The notes under the pieces were generated by a model that saw only the letters and a program-made list of their open reading frames with translations, had not been told where the DNA came from and ran no database searches. From positions 851,669 through 915,668 of the forward strand of contig VWZW01004024.1 in assembly GCA_013397115.1 (NCBI GenBank): a stretch of 64,000 bases of DNA. The letters run 5' to 3'. This document shows, one piece after another, positions 49,390 through 60,180 of this stretch; the stretch's first letter is position 1; each line of letters begins with the position of its first letter. The translations under genes were made by a program, and so were the position numbers. The stretch is from Edolisoma coerulescens. Lineage: Eukaryota > Chordata > Aves > Passeriformes > Campephagidae.

Positions 49390-49695
49390 GACATGTTGTA
49401 CAATTTGAGTATGCAAATCACTCCTTGATTTTCGTGCTTGTGCCTGTGCTGGGATCCATTCGTTTTGATATCGTTAATCAGGGCTGCCGAAAAGCCTGAC
49501 ACAGTAAGTGGCTGTAGCCCCTAGCAGTAGTCAAGATAGAGTGACAGGCTCCATTTAAGATGTCACAGCATATAATAAAATGTAAAACTACACTTAAAAT
49601 AAACGAGATAGAAACAATAAACTTGACTCTGGGTTTGAACTTTCTGGGAGAGCAGCGGAGAGATGTGAACACATGCGTGTGCATGCAGGCACGGG
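49390..49695. promoter_or_regulatory. Candidate conserved block with octamer, cut by the N gap
   Basis: Has a perfect ATGCAAAT octamer (49411-49418), GATATCGTTAATCAGG, TGACAG (49542-49547) and a run of AAATGTAAAACTAC, AATAAACG and ACAATAAAC. Ends at the assembly gap, so the right border is unknown. Confidence 0.4.
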
Positions 49696-49737
49696 NNNNN
49701 NNNNNNNNNNNNNNNNNNNNNNNNNNNNNNNNNNNNN
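49696..49737. other. Assembly gap (42 N)
   Basis: A run of 42 N in intron 2 right after gcaggcacggg. Flanks are not obviously repetitive. The true missing length is unknown. It cuts into the right side of a candidate conserved block. Confidence 0.99.
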
Positions 49738-51079
49738 CACCAGCCTGCTGCCCAAGTGACAGCAAGGAGAGCTGCCTCCTGTGTCCTCCAAAGGATCCCA
49801 GCTTCTCAGCAACCCTAACATGACATCCAGTCTGCATATGGGACATCTCTGGCACTTCTGGATATGGATGCAAAGAAGGAGGAGGAAGAGGAGGACGAGG
49901 AGTCATAACTGGGATCTGCCAGGGACTGAGGGGATGGCCAGGCCATGATGGGCACGTGACTCCATCAAGGAAAACACTGAAGGACTGAGCTTTGCTTCCA
50001 GTAGCTCCACAAAGAAGGGATTTACCCACCTGAACAGAGATTGGGACAAGCCAGTCCAAATCACTCTTCCATCCTGAGCACCCAGGGAACATCACCAACT
50101 CCTGGCCATGCTCCCAGGATGTCCCTTCCTCTCTAACCCCAGATGGTGATACCAGGATGGGATGGAGAAGCAGCAATGTCCTCAGCATCTCCATCCTGCG
50201 CTTGGCCACGTGCCCCAGGACCAGGAGCCACAGCAGAAGCTGGAGCCCCTCCCTGTCAAATGAAGATCAGTCCCATGCAAGGTGGCAGTGGGGGGGGAGA
50301 TACTAAAAAAAGCCCCATTCCACTCCCCAAGTAACTTCTCCACACCCTAAAACCTCCTGCATGTCCGGCAGCAGCTCTCGGTGCTGAGACAAACCAGTCG
50401 CTCTCTGTCCTGCTAAGCAGTTAAATTAGAGAGTATTCAATTAATAACAGCTGAATATTCTGTCACATTTAGGAAGATGTATGGTAAGACAAGAGAGTTG
50501 TGATGTCTGTGACAGAAATGATAAAAGTTCTCCCGACACAGCCTGGCAGATACTTGGCTGGAGGAACCGCTTGCTCTCATGGACTCCAACGTCAGCACAG
50601 AAACCAGGCCCAGCGCCTCCTTCAAAGGAGAGACACTCCAAATTGCATGGGAGAACCACTGCCAAAATGGCTTGCAGGCAGCTCCCTCCCGCCCTCCTTC
50701 TGGAATCCATCTGAGACGCAGGGACGAGACCCTCGAGAAGGCCTTGACCAAGAAATGTTTGAGGCAGCGCCTGCCAGCTACCACGTGGCAAGCAGCACTC
50801 AGAAGAAGCTCAAACCCTCCCATGTCGCCTAAAGACCACCCCATAACACTCTTCTCAAGCTGCCTCAGTTTACCCTTCTGCAAAAAGAACAGTGATCACA
50901 CCCCAAGCAACCCACGCCAGCAGGGACCAGGGCAGTGCTGGTATGACACCATGACCATGGACAAGCACCTGCTGTCCAGTAGGACATTCTGCACTTAATT
51001 AATGGATGCTGTGTGGCCAGGGGACACACACAGGAGCAGTGCTTTTGAGGCTGCCTCCCTTTTTTCTGGGGGGTTGTTT

Positions 51080-51260
51080 TTCACCGGTGTTGTTTGCGAA
51101 CACAGTTTTGTTGCTAAGAAACTACCTTCATATTGCCTGGAGAGCAAAGACAAAGCAACCGTCAAAATAACACCCCATTTTGACAGTAGCCAGATCGTAA
51201 CCATAAATGATCCATTTCCTCTGCTCTCCTGTATGCTCATTAATGTGATCTAAATATCAT
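51080..51260. promoter_or_regulatory. Candidate TALE/HOX composite element in intron 2
   Basis: TGACAG (51181-51186) and TGATCCAT (51208-51215, fits TGATNNAT) lie on the same strand 21 bp apart, followed by GCTCATTAATGTG and CTAAATATCATAATCCC. GAACACAG and TTGTTGCTAAG precede them. Confidence 0.38.
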
Positions 51261-54139
51261 AATCCCATCTATAACCTGCACCCTGTATGTTCGCATGCAC
51301 GGTGCCAGGACCCCACGTGCAGGGGGCTCCATTGCATCCATTCATCCCCAAGTAAAAGCTGAAAGAAATCAGACCCAAGAAGACAAGGGGGATCCCCAGG
51401 GAGGCCCCACGGCTCCCTTCTAGGCAGGAGCATGAAAGAGATACATGACAAATATCTGGAAGAAGGTAAGACCTCTGCCCACGGCCACAGCAGATGGCAC
51501 AGCCCTGGTTTGAGGAGAAATGCAATTACCTGTTGGTGTTGGGTCTGTTGGTGGGGTGGGTTGGGGCTGCTTTAAGTCCAGGGGAGAAAATGCAAGGGGA
51601 CAGTAAAATCCATTCACTGCTCAGTGCTCAGTATGTCTGTGCCTTTTGCTGCTTTAAGAGTGGGGAGATCCTGTCACATGGGGAAGATTAGAGCACACCC
51701 TCACTATCACCTTGATACAGATCCCAAGCCAAGTCCTCAGGATCCTGAAAACCACTTTGCCAACTTATCCTCTTCCTAGGGCAGGAGGACATCACCTTTG
51801 CCACCAGCATCTCTGGCCCCTTTTTGCTGGTCCTGCCGCAACCTGGATGGATCCCATAAATGATGTGAAAAGCAACATATTTGCCTCTCTCAAAAGAAAG
51901 AAAAAAAAAAAAAAAGGCAGGAAAGGGGCAAAGGCACCTCCCGGGCAGCAGCAGCCGCAGGAAGGTGCTTCTTAGTCTGATCCAGGACAATCCAGGATGA
52001 TGTGTGAAGCTAAAAGGTTTGGTGGAGGCAGTGAGGTGCCCTACCCGCACCAAAACCAAGAGGAAAGCCCATGGCCTGTTTGCCATGGATCTGCTGACAC
52101 TGATTTAAGGGCAGAGGGAAAGGCAGGTAAAAGATGAGGCTGAAAACTGCAACCTGTTGTGCCAAGGCAACTATAAAGGGTCTCCTGTGTTTTAGCAAAC
52201 TCCTGGTGCAAGAAAGGATGTCTGGAGTCACAGTACAGCTGCGGTGGCTCTCCCCACCCCAGAAGGACAGCAAACATGGAGCTGCCATCCTTGACCACCA
52301 CCCAGCCCTGGCAAAAGCCAGCTCGAGAGCTGACCGAGAGCACGAACCCACTGTCAGCAAGGGATCGCCTTGCTCTGATTTACACCCCTCCGATTTACAC
52401 CCCTGCACTGGTGCGGCAGCAATGCCTGCAGGCAGGGACCACCAGGGCTTGGAAGCACAGCGCCTGCCTCGAATGCTTCTTAGGGCAAATAAGGAAGAAA
52501 ACCGAAGCTGTGGGAAGCAGTCCTGCAATATCTGGGTTGTTTCTTCTCCTCCCCTGGGCCAGCTGGAGCATGGCTCTGGCTGATCCTTTGCTCAAGCATA
52601 AGATGCTTCTGCACGTACCCAAACCCCAGCCCAGCACCGAAGCGCCTGTTTCCCGTGGAGCAGCAGCTTGGCACGTGTGCTCTCCCTGCCAAAACCCCGA
52701 GCTCCACCCCACAGTAGGAGAAAAAGGGAAGGGCGAGAAGAGCTCTGTCGAAACCCACCAAAGCCTGAACACTTCCCTGCAGCAGAACAAAGCCCTTGGA
52801 AATCTCTTCTCCGACCCACATGAAAGCAGCATTTTTCTGGGCTAATTACACAGGCTGCTCTGAGCCTCCGGGCAGAATCCAAGCTGCAAAGGCAGACATC
52901 AAAGGGCTCCCAACTTTAATATAGAGAGCAAAGACGGAGCAGTCCACGAGAGATCTCCTCCTGTTGCCTGCACTGGCCGCCTGGGAGGAACATTGGAGGT
53001 ACCTTAGTTCACAAGACCCCCCAGCGAGGACAAATGGGGAAGAGGGGCACAGGTTTTATTTGCACAGCAGACCCAGGCAAAGAGCGGGGGCTGGTCCTTG
53101 CAGGACCAACCATGGTCCCAGCAAAGCTTTCTGAAGCCTCTATAGGACTGAAGGACCAGCTGTTGAATCTGTCTGCTGCCTGGGGTAGGCAAGTTGTGGG
53201 GCACTGGATGAAGAGACTAAGGTCAAGTTGTGGAAAAGGATGGGACAGGATTCACTGCCACACACCTGACAGCACTGGCTGCCATCACAGTTGGTCCAGG
53301 CATTAGTTTCAGGCATTGCATGCCTTATTTTTCCCAGAACTAATGCACCCATTGCACCTGGAGCTTCTGAGATGGCATTTTCCAAACAGGTACTTCTCCC
53401 TAAAGAGCAGGTTTCTAGAGGAAGCCTTTGTCCTATTCAAGCAGAGTTACAGGCTGTGCCTGCAGCTCCTGATGGACGAGAAACACGAGCTCTGCTGCTT
53501 CCTGTTCATTTGGGAGAGAGAAGATGCCTTTGCTGTCCCCCCCAAGAAAGGGACACCAGGCTCAAACCACCAGCACCTCATGGCCATCTGTCCTACTCCT
53601 GGCCCAGACAGTGGCCAACTCTCTGGCCTTCAGCAGGACACCCTGATTTGTCAGGCACGATCTGCATCGGAGATGACTGGGGAAGATGAAGCCATCCTAC
53701 CAGCTCCTCCACCCCCATCTTTCCTCCCCTCCTTTGGGCTTCACAGGGCCTTGCAGCACAGCCAGAACATGCTCCACCTTGCTGATGAGCACACAGAGAT
53801 ACCTCCAAAACAGCAAAGCATGAGGAGAAATCCTATGGGTCTTCGTTAGGCTCTGGTCCTTCCACGGGCAGCAATTACCCAAGAGTGCTGCCACAAGACA
53901 TTTCTGCAGTGCCTTGGTAAAGGAAAAGGGGCAAGGAAATTCTCAGGGGATGTTCCAGCGTTTGGGAAGATCAGCATGCACAACACTGTCACGCGAGGGA
54001 TGCTGGCCATGCTCCTGAACCCATCCTGGTCCAGCCCTTGGTCTCCTCACTTCTCCCCCAGACTTGGCTCCAGGTGCACGGGCGCAAGGAAGAGGGCTGG
54101 ACCAAACCCCAGCTTTCTCCTGGAGAGAAGGAAGGTGAA

Positions 54140-54500
54140 AGCAAGGATGGGGCTGGGACGGCCGAGAGTGGGATGCCAGAGGAAAGTGTCAATTAAAGCA
54201 ATGAGGGCCTCCGCATCCCTGTGCCTGACAGCCGGGCTGAGCGGAGCTGACAGCCGGAGCGCCGGCTGGCTCCCCCATCTCGCTCACCGGAGCGTGCTTC
54301 CCCCGTGCAGCCCCGGCTCCCAACCGGTGAGGCCGGGCCATGCAGACACCGGCAGCAGCGCGGTGTCCCTTGCCCTGCCCCCAGAGATGCTCCTGATAAT
54401 GGGAATTATCTTGATTTGGGGCTTAAGCAGGCCACAGCCAGCCTGGAGGCGGATGGCAGCGGAGCGGTTGGGGCCGGGTGTGACGGCACAGGGAGGCGCT
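54140..54500. promoter_or_regulatory. CpG-rich patch in intron 2
   Basis: CpG density is high from ggctgagcggagctgacagc through gcggagcggttggggccggg. An AT-rich island (TGATAATGGGAATTATCTTG) is embedded near 54392-54412. Could be an internal promoter or an orphan CpG island. No supported exon starts here. Confidence 0.3.
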
Positions 54501-54570
54501 GGGTCCTGCTGAAATAACTAATGAGCACTGCAAGGTCTCAGCCCCTAATCAGGATGACATCAGTAGAGTG
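54500..54570. promoter_or_regulatory. Short AT-rich motif cluster after the CpG patch
   Basis: AAATAACTAATGAGC, CCCCTAATCAGG and GATGACATCAG (CRE-like TGACATCA) within about 60 bp. Confidence 0.25.
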
Positions 54571-55899
54571 CTGGGATGCTGGGACGGTGGAAATCCAGCA
54601 GACACTAGCTGGCAACGCAACCCCTGCACGGTCCGCCTGCATCTCTGCTTCCCCTTGCCTGCCCCCAGGAATTGCATCCAGGGAGCCCCTGCCTCCCCTC
54701 CCTGCAGGCTCAATCTGATTACTGCTGATACACATCTCCTCCAGGGCTCCAAAACACGCTCTTCCCAGCTGAAGGATTCGCATGGACACGGAAAACTTGT
54801 CCTGACTGTGGCGTTAATGGTTGTGTGGCCCATGTCATCACCGAAATGGCCTTAGGGGGAGAGTTGATGGGCCTCTGAAGTCATCAGGACTACCCCACCT
54901 TATCTTGCTCCCCTTATTAAAACCATTCATCCTGGGAGCTAAATGAATATGTTTCATCTTCAAATGCTGAGACACAAGAGCAAGCAGGCAGAGATCTAAT
55001 AGAACAATACCCATCTAATCATGACGATTTTTCTCTCCCTGCCTTCATATTACACGTGTGGCCACGAGACCAGGCCGGGGCTGCAGGCAATGGGGGAAGA
55101 TGGGGCACAGCCCACTCCTGGCTTTGCTGCCACTGTCACACCTCACGTCCCCCCATTCCAAGGCTTTTCCTCCCTCTGCTGTGATGGAAAACGCCCCAGG
55201 ACTTTTAAAACTAATAAGGCCGATAGATATGGAGCCTAACAAGTCTAAGGGAGCCAGGGAAGCAGGGCAGGCCCTGTGCCACCAGCAGACACTTTTTTCC
55301 CATGGGAACGCTACACACTGCACTGTCCATGAATCATTCTGGTGCTCCTTCCTGCAGCCACCATAGGTTTTCCCGGCTCCTGTTCCCTTAGATACGGGGT
55401 CGATTCCTTCCCTTGTTTGCTAAAGCACCTTTTGCTTGCATGGCGCTGGGGGAAACACAACCGTTTTGCATCTCTCACATATTAGGGGACTTCAGCAAGG
55501 CCCCCGGCTGGAGACAGGGTGGTAGAGGACACGGCAGGTGGGAGCATTGGGAAGGGCTGACGATGGGAAAAGCATTAATCTGTTGCATCTTTCCAGAGCC
55601 TGCCGGAGACGCTGCTGGCCTCCCCTTCCTAACCGGGGTTTGCACAGCAAATCCCTGCTCTATCTAATTATTAACGATAATAATGGTGGCTGGCTTGCTG
55701 GATGCCATCTGGAGCCCTGCCATGCCTGCCCGCCAGCCTCAGGAGGGCTGGGCAGGGGGTGATCCGTGGGGCGAGGGCCAGGGCTGGGGGCCGGCCGGGC
55801 GGTGGGCACCAGCTCGGGATGGCCCCAAGGACCCAGCGGGCCCACCCAAACTGCCGTGGTTGTGTTCGCTGCTGTGGCAGGCTTCATAAGGCTCCGCTC

Positions 55900-56130
55900 T
55901 TTGACTGGCGTTGAGTTTATGTGAAAGTAATTAACAGTAATTAATCCTTAATTACAGTAATTAGCCAAGTCGCAGTAAATTAAACCACATCTGGAGCAGA
56001 TGAGGGCTTCTGAACGGGAGGCTAGTGCAGGCGACAATCGGAGAGATGCTGAATTCATCTGACAGCATCTGATTAAGGCTACCTGTTGCAAGCAGCTCAT
56101 TTGCATCGTGTTTTTGTTTGTGTTTGGCAG
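55900..56130. promoter_or_regulatory. Candidate homeodomain-dense element in intron 2
   Basis: A tight array of TAATTA/TTAATT cores (AGTAATTAACAG, TAATTAATCC, TTAATTACAG, TAATTAGCC) is followed by AATTAAACC, then TGACAGCATCTGATTAAG (56060-56077) and GCTCATTTGCATCG. The TGACAG-TGATTAAG pair resembles a MEIS plus PBX-HOX composite with one mismatch in the second half. Confidence 0.45.
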
Positions 56131-56474
56131 TAACCCTTTCTGCCGGGCACCCTTCCCACACCCACTCCCCCTGCCCCCTTATACCTCCCCACTTGTCCCC
56201 GCAGAGCTGCCCGGATCTGCGAGGAGGAGGCAGCAGCTCTAAGCCGAGAGCCGAGGGTCTCCCACCATCCCCACCTGGTGGGGACGAGCCGGCGCGAGGC
56301 CAGGGAGCCACAGGGCTCTCTCACACCCTCCAGGGAGCAGGAGCTGCTCAGGGCTTGGTACATAAACCACCCACTCCACAGGCATGGGATGACAGAGCAG
56401 GATGGAGGCAAAGAGATGGAGGCAGCCAGCTTCACTCCTCAGCTTCCCTGCATCCAGTGTTGTAACAGCTACAG

Positions 56475-56503
56475 TAGTAATAATAATAATAATAATAATA
56501 AAA
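56475..56503. repeat. (TAA)n microsatellite in intron 2
   Basis: Nine tandem TAA triplets following GTAG, ending in AAAAGG. Confidence 0.95.
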
Positions 56504-57010
56504 GGCCAGAACTCCAAAGGGGAGCACATTAGCAAAAAGGGGCAGGTTATTATTAATACCACTCAGCATTTACGGTGCCGTGCAACCTCAGAGCCCTTTG
56601 CTGATGTTTAGCCACGCTCACAGGGAAGGGGAAATCCTGCCCTTCCCTTTCTTCCGACAATGGAGAAAGCACAAGACAGAGAGGTGAAACAGGCTACAGC
56701 TTGTTGTGTTTGAATACTGAAACAAAAGCTCAGGGAGCAAGTTGTGGTGGCCTGACTTGGTTTCATGCCTTCCTCCCACATGGCCAGGATGCATGACTGA
56801 CTCTGAGCTATTAAAAAAAAAACTGGAGAAAATTCATAAAAATATCTCATACTCTCCTAGTCCTCAAACTGCGCCAATCACCAGCACCCCAAACCCTGGG
56901 ATTTCCATTAAGGCAGGGAGATGCCACTGGGATTTCAAAAGCAGAATTACAACCACTGTGGTCCAAAAGCAATTGCCTGATTTCAGCAGGTATTGCAAAA
57001 GCTTCAGGGT

Positions 57011-57028
57011 TTAATTGCATGCAATTAA
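57011..57028. promoter_or_regulatory. Perfect 18-bp palindrome of two homeodomain half-sites
   Basis: TTAATTGCATGCAATTAA equals its own reverse complement. It carries two inverted TAATTG homeodomain cores around GCATGC. It sits in otherwise ordinary intron 2 sequence and is followed by TGAGCATG. Confidence 0.5.
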
Positions 57029-57739
57029 TGAGCATGAAGGTCCTGTGTATCTTGCCTTTCCACCATACAGTACAGGATGGATGGCTGGTGTTACCCAGGC
57101 TCCTGAAACCTAGACAGGGAGTGTTAAAAACCTCTTCAATACTGAAATGTTGTCTCTCCTCTGGAACTAAAACCATTCAGGATTGCCAAAGCCAACAGCT
57201 GCAACAGGCCCTGGAAATGATCAGAAGAACCTCATTTAATGAAACACGAGTTACATTTGCCTCTGACTGCAAAATAAAAGCAACCTTTTGAATTTCCTGC
57301 CTGCACAAGAGCCTAGAAGAAAAAAAAAAGAAGTGGTTTCTCCACCTCTGCTTTGACTCTGCACTGAAACCCAGCGAGTGCTGGAACAGCCATGAACCAG
57401 CCAGTGTCTATCAACTGTCCGGACAGAAATACACTTTGCTGTCCCTGTCTGGGTTGGAGAAAGGGGAATTCACAGCTTTCCTCCCATCTCAAGAAGAAAT
57501 GTGGTGCTCCTCAGCCGTCAGGGCCACCAGCTGCCAAACGGAGCAGGAAAGATTAGGCAAACTAAAGTGATGCTGCACCAAACCTCCCCTTCCCAACCCA
57601 GGCAGGTCCCTAGACATGGATGCTGCTTGAGATGGCTGTGCCTGGAGCAAGAACAACGTGTGCCTACCAGGGGGGAAAGGATTTTGCAGCCAACTTTAAA
57701 AAGTGGGGAGGGATCCTGATTCACACCTCCAAAATGAAC

Positions 57740-58040
57740 TCACGCTGTCCTCTCAGTGCAATTTTGCTTTCGTTCAATAGTTTTCTAAGTAGATATTCTA
57801 TCAGCTTTGTGCTTGAGATCCTTCACAGCCATGGCATTTACAGCAAATCACATTATCTCGCTGCAGCCAGATTTTTGGCTTAAAAAAAAATTTAAATTCA
57901 TATGAATAAAAGATTGCCTCACAAATGTCTTCAAGAAATTCATGCCCCAAATCCACAATGCCAACATTTTGCCTTGCACAAAAATAACATAAATTGGAAG
58001 CTGTAACTGAATGGGCAAAGCCTGCTCTGGCCAGGCAGAA
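57740..58040. promoter_or_regulatory. Candidate conserved block in intron 2
   Basis: Unique AT-rich sequence: TTCGTTCAATAG, GTAGATATTCTATC, CATGGCATTTACAGC, AATCACATTATC, TTCATATGAATAAAAG (ATATGAAT-type inverted repeat) and AACATAAATTGG. No repeat similarity. Confidence 0.35.
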
Positions 58041-59284
58041 AGAGAGCAGTACATTGCTCTGCTACAGAAGCAATGATGACCTTGTATGATTTAATGGTAG
58101 AGGCAGGAGAGCCTGGCTGGGCCTGTTCCTCCGCAGACCATGGATGCTAAAGGTGCAGCCTTCAAAGCTGCAAAATATTTAACATCTCAGCTTGGGTGAA
58201 TAATCAAGTTTTCAGTGCATGGACAACTCAACACTCATGGGAAGACTGGCATTTCAGACCCAAGCAGATGTTCCATTTCAGCTTGTGCATGTCTTACGTC
58301 CAAATTTCCTCCAATCTTACTTGGTGCCCCGCACACACAAGGAAACCCCTTCCCTGTGCACTGAGAGGCTCAAGAGAAATGGCTCCCAAGACACTTATGA
58401 ACTGTCCCATCTTGGATCAGGGTGCAATGAGACCTCTCTCCCCAGCAGACAGCATGGGTGAAGCTGTGAAACCTCTTCTCGGTGCCAGCAAAGACACGCA
58501 GGAATGTGAGGACTGGGTCAGTACCTCCTGCAAGATGAATCAACAGTGTTGCCATTGGATCCAACTAGACACAGAGCCAAAGGCTCCCAAAGCCTCCAGG
58601 GCTGCTCAGCCCAGTTGCCCCACCTGTTTGCAACTGGTACAATCCAAAATTCCAAGCCTACATCCTTCATGGTGGCCCTGTGACTCCCTTTAGCGCTTAC
58701 TTAAGGTGCTGGGAACACCCATCGCTGCTCTTTGCACTACAAATTACTGGGAAACCACAAAGGGAGACATCCCTGCAGTGTTGGTGGGGTAACTGTCAAC
58801 TCCTCCAAGCTGACCCTCTCTACCTTTTCAAGCCCAAATTGTCCCCCTGCACTTTTTGCTGCAGGAGCCTTTCAAAAAGCAACCCCACGGTTGCTCCGTT
58901 TCCAGTAGTTTCACCCCAGTTCGGATGAGTGAACAAATACAACCACAGAAATACTAATGAAGGGGAGAGGCACATCTTGCTCCTCCTCTCCAGGGGATGG
59001 GAGATGTAGCCATACCCAGTGACATTCCCCAGCCATCAATAACCACCCTTTTTGGACCAAATGCTAGTGTAGAAATTTTAGCCTGAAAATAAAATGTGTG
59101 TGGGGGGAAGCTCCCAAATAAAACCAACAACTCCAGTGTCATACAGGCCAGGAGGGCAGCATGGCCCAAGGACCTGGGCTGGGGAGGTGAGAGGTGGCAG
59201 ATCTGCCCCTCATTGCAGACCAACACATGCATGTCTCACAGACATGTGTGTGCTCCTTTCAGGCCAAAGACTTCGGTCCCTCCT

Positions 59285-59465
59285 CATCTGCACGGTTCGA
59301 ATTAATTATACACTTTAATTTCATGAATTATTAATTTGATTCTGACTCGGCAGCTTACGATTATCCAGCGCTACAGACTACGCAATTCCAGCTTCATTAA
59401 AGCATCACCAGCTGCCTGAGAGACAGACATTAAATAGCAGAGAGTAATAATAAAATTAAGCTCCC
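59285..59465. promoter_or_regulatory. Candidate conserved block in intron 2
   Basis: GAATTAATTATACAC, TTTAATTTCATGAATTATTAATTTG, ATTATCCAGCG, CGCAATTCC and a (TAA)-rich end. Many homeodomain cores in 180 bp. Confidence 0.38.
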
Positions 59466-59819
59466 TGTGCATAGCAACAGAGTCTTCCCCAGCCACATGC
59501 AGCAAGGGCCCAACTGGTTAATAGGCCCTTTCCAGGAGCTTTATTCCCTTCCCGAGGCTGGTCCTACCCTGCTCCTTCGCCGGAAGGATGCTACTGCTGG
59601 GATGCACGGCAGCAGAGGACTGGGGGTCTGCAGGAGCACCCTGGGGATGGGGGACACAGCCAGTGATGAGGGTGAGCAGTATCCCCTCCTCCCAATGCCC
59701 TCCTCGGCGCCCACAGCAAGGACAGGGAGGACTCCGGGGCTAACATCACCTCCAAATAAATAAAGCTGGAGCGCTGCCTCCCAGCGTCTCCCTGGCAAAA
59801 CAATTTATAGAGGGAAAAT

Positions 59820-60180
59820 GTCGGAATTTAGACATTCCATTTAGCTGCTTCAGAAATCTAAGGACCCCAAACCTTGTGGGATTTGAGAAATCGATGGAAT
59901 TAATTAAGGGAGATGTCCAGCGGTCTCCGCTAAGTAATCAGCAGGTACAGTAGACCTGAAATTCTATAAAGAAAAATGGGAAGGGATGACATTGAAGGAG
60001 GCAGTGGGGATTAAAAAATGAGCATCCGAGTGGTAAAGGCGCACACCCATTGATCGCTGCATTACGGATTAAGGCTTCAACGAGCAGCCAGAAGATTCTG
60101 TAGCAGAAAATGGTTACAGAGGATGAGCATGAGCAGAGCGGATATATATAACCTCTGACAGCCGGGAACAACTGAGACGG
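59820..60180. promoter_or_regulatory. Candidate conserved block with a TATA-like motif
   Basis: Contains GGAATTAATTAAGG, AGTAATCAGC, CCATTGATCGCTGC, TACGGATTAAGG, a TATATATAA (60143-60151) and a TGACAG right after it (60156-60161). The TATA-like motif with moderately GC-rich sequence 30 bp downstream could mark a plus-strand start site, which would be antisense to PBX1. Confidence 0.35.

Noticed and set aside
59285..59310. tRNA B-box-like string cggttcgaatta
   Set aside because: No A box, no cloverleaf and no T-loop partner; not a tRNA.
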